64,000 nucleotides of DNA from Aurantibacter sp034110465. GTDB taxonomy: Bacteria; Bacteroidota; Bacteroidia; Flavobacteriales; Flavobacteriaceae. Position numbers and translations under genes: made by a program. Below are positions 62,511 through 64,000 of this stretch, one piece after another (position 1 is the first letter of the stretch; each line of letters begins with the position of its first letter). The notes below the pieces were generated by a model. That model had not been told where the DNA came from. It did no database searches and saw only the letters and a list, made by a program, of their open reading frames with translations. The stretch lies in contig JAWUZD010000011.1 of NCBI GenBank assembly GCA_034110465.1, positions 1 through 64,000 on the forward strand. The letters are read 5' to 3'.

Positions 62511-63950
62511 TTAGTTTTTCAACCAATTACTGTTAAAATCGCAATCTCTATATGTGTCGCCAATTTTAATATAAGTTTCTTTGATTTTTTCGTCCTGCCA
62601 TTTATCAATAGCCTTAAAACGTTTTTCGTTAAGCGCTAACTCTTTAATTTTTAAATAATCTCTAGAATAGTCTGCAATATGAGTATCTACTCTATCTGTT
62701 ACCATCATAATTTTAAATTTAATGGTTCCTTTTCTATCTTGTTCTGCTATAACTTCACTAACTGTATTACTATCCAAACTTTGAATTTGACCGTATAACT
62801 CTGTATCCATTTTAGTCAATTCAAAATTATAATCTTGTGTTGTTGGATTAATTAATTGTCCGCCATTAAACTTTGTTTCTTTCTCGTCACTTACTTCTTT
62901 TGCTGCATCTGCAAATGTAATATCTTCAGCTACAATTTTAGCCCTAACATCTTCTAAGCGTTGCTTTGCTTCTTCTAAAGATGAATTTGAGATTTTAGGT
63001 GACAATAAAATATGTCTAACATCATATTCTTGGCCTCTAATTTTCTCTAAAAATAAAATATGATAACCAAAGTCTGTTTTAAAAGGCTCTGAGATTTGTC
63101 CTTCTTCCATAGAAAAAGCAGTTTCTCTAAACTCTTTAACCATTTGTGGACGCTTTCTATTTAGCGTATATTTTCCTCCGTTAGGAATAGATGCTTTATC
63201 ATCTGTATATAAAACGACCTTAGATCTAAAACTAGCACCTTCATTTTCTACTTGGTTTTTAAACTCTTTTAACTTAGCTATTACTCTTTGTTCTTCTTCT
63301 GGTGTTACATTAGGCTGAATAACAATTTGAGCTACTTTTAATTCAGTTCCAAATTCCGGTCTTTGATCTTCTGGAATTTTATTATAAAACTCTCTAACTT
63401 CTTCTGGTGTTACCTCTACACCATCAACAATTTTCTTTTGCATTTCTGAAGCTAAACGATTACTCTTGTTAATCTCAAACATTTCGTCTCTAAACTCCTT
63501 TTCGCTATCTTTTTTGTAAAATTTTAAAAGCTCTTCCATAGAACCGTTAGTACTTTGCAAAAACTGCTGTACTTGTTGATCCACGTATGATCTAATTTCT
63601 AAATCTGAAATTTCTATACTATCTTGAATAGCGTGATGTGCATATAATTTATCTTCTAAAAGTTTACCAAATAATTGACAACGAGAAACACCTTCTATAG
63701 ATGCACCTTGTGCTTTTAATTGTAGAATAGTCTTGTCTATATCGCTATCTAAAACAATATAATCTCCAACTACAGCAGAAACTCCATCTACTTTAACTGC
63801 AGAGTTTGATTTTATACTATCGTTTTGTTTTGGAGCTACTTGCTCTTCAATAATTTCTTGAGCAGTAACTTGGGCTAATCCTAAAGTAAGAATTGCAGCT
63901 GCTAGAGTGTTTTTAATTAAGTATTTCAAACTGTTTATTTTTAATAGCAT
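62511..63950 (-). CDS. SurA-like peptidylprolyl isomerase
   Basis: A 479-residue periplasmic foldase. Signal peptide about 1-30 (ending VTAQE), chaperone N-domain with VDGVSAVVGDYIVLDSDID near 53-71, then two parvulin domains (about 200-315, AQIVIQPNVTPEEEQRV start, and 318-410, DVRHILLSPKISNSSLEEA start). It helps outer-membrane proteins fold. Its start overlaps the end of the upstream gene by 38 bp. Confidence 0.9.
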   Translation of the reverse strand: MLLKINSLKYLIKNTLAAAILTLGLAQVTAQEIIEEQVAPKQNDSIKSNSAVKVDGVSAVVGDYIVLDSDIDKTILQLKAQGASIEGVSRCQLFGKLLEDKLYAHHAIQDSIEISDLEIRSYVDQQVQQFLQSTNGSMEELLKFYKKDSEKEFRDEMFEINKSNRLASEMQKKIVDGVEVTPEEVREFYNKIPEDQRPEFGTELKVAQIVIQPNVTPEEEQRVIAKLKEFKNQVENEGASFRSKVVLYTDDKASIPNGGKYTLNRKRPQMVKEFRETAFSMEEGQISEPFKTDFGYHILFLEKIRGQEYDVRHILLSPKISNSSLEEAKQRLEDVRAKIVAEDITFADAAKEVSDEKETKFNGGQLINPTTQDYNFELTKMDTELYGQIQSLDSNTVSEVIAEQDRKGTIKFKIMMVTDRVDTHIADYSRDYLKIKELALNEKRFKAIDKWQDEKIKETYIKIGDTYRDCDFNSNWLKN

Positions 63951-64000
63951 CTTTTGTAATATCTGTTTCTATTTGTTTTAATAAATCCACTTTTCGTTTA
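63913..64000 (-). CDS. 3' end of an upstream gene (partial)
   Basis: An open frame enters from beyond 64000 and ends at TAA 63913-63915. The last 28 residues are KRKVDLLKQIETDITKDAIK then NKQFEILN. It overlaps the start of the SurA-like gene by 38 bp. Too little is visible to name it. Confidence 0.5.
   Translation of the reverse strand, partial: KRKVDLLKQIETDITKDAIKNKQFEILN

Noticed and set aside
1..64000. CRISPR arrays, transposases, rRNA genes
   Set aside because: No regularly spaced repeats, transposase-like frames or rRNA sequence were seen in the window.

Overview
The window is AT-rich chromosomal DNA from a marine-type member of the Flavobacteriaceae (Bacteroidota). The evidence is Bacteroidota-style promoters (TAnnTTTG, with a TTG about 19-20 bases upstream), a type IX secretion sorting domain, a PorV/PorQ-family outer-membrane protein, several flavobacterial families of unknown function (DUF4294, DUF4105, DUF6495, DUF6371) and a compact zeaxanthin operon. 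No species name is claimed.

Region 1 (127-15042) is an integrated mobile island of about 14.9 kb. Both ends carry the exact 15-bp repeat TTACTTTCCAATACA. In the mnmE direction this repeat encodes the last four residues of MnmE (CIGK) plus its stop codon, so the island sits in the 3' end of mnmE and rebuilds the gene. The right half holds the mobility and replication core, all on the minus strand: a zinc-finger/HTH regulator, a tyrosine integrase, a large unknown protein, an excisionase-like HTH protein, a P4-type primase-helicase, a DUF6371/TOPRIM protein and a possible small-terminase-like protein. I see no relaxase or conjugation gene, so the layout is closer to a phage satellite or a passively mobilised element than to an ICE. 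The left half is cargo: a DprA-like plus phosphoribosyltransferase pair (ShosTA-like anti-phage toxin-antitoxin), a MazG-like pyrophosphohydrolase overlapping an EVE/PUA-HNH nuclease (probable modification-dependent restriction), a secreted endonuclease I, a voltage-gated K+ channel with a TM2-domain protein, and small proteins of unknown function. Two cargo modules are bordered by related palindromic sites, as gene cassettes are.

Region 2 (15.0-29.8 kb) is core chromosome: mnmE, a rhomboid protease, a lipid A-type acyltransferase, a class-V aminotransferase, glmM, an ACP phosphodiesterase, an ATP-grasp enzyme, a GH25 lysozyme, TerC, phosphatidylserine synthase, a PorV/PorQ-family protein and a DUF4105 protein. 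A decayed gene lies at 28.8-29.36 kb.

Region 3 (29.9-34.9 kb) is a sulfur/persulfide-handling cluster: two YeeE/YedE half-transporters, thioredoxin, a CstB-like metallo-beta-lactamase/rhodanese fusion, a TauE/SafE exporter and a Crp/Fnr regulator.

Region 4 (34.9-52.8 kb) is housekeeping: a HAD phosphatase, a universal stress protein, hisS, the rpsF-rpsR-rplI operon, a LytTR response regulator, priA, a BrkB-family protein, nadC, rlmH, a RdgB/HAM1 pyrophosphatase, a hemolysin-III protein, an M42 peptidase, a Nudix hydrolase, PrsW, an FKBP lipoprotein with calcium-binding repeats, an S4 protein, a phosphoribosyltransferase and aroK.

Region 5 (52.8-64 kb) has two identical tRNA-Lys(TTT) genes, then a CarH-like B12-binding MerR regulator overlapping a crtI-crtB-crtZ-crtY operon, which makes zeaxanthin from GGPP. 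A TlpA-like thioredoxin, aconitase, a MoxR ATPase and a SurA-like foldase follow.
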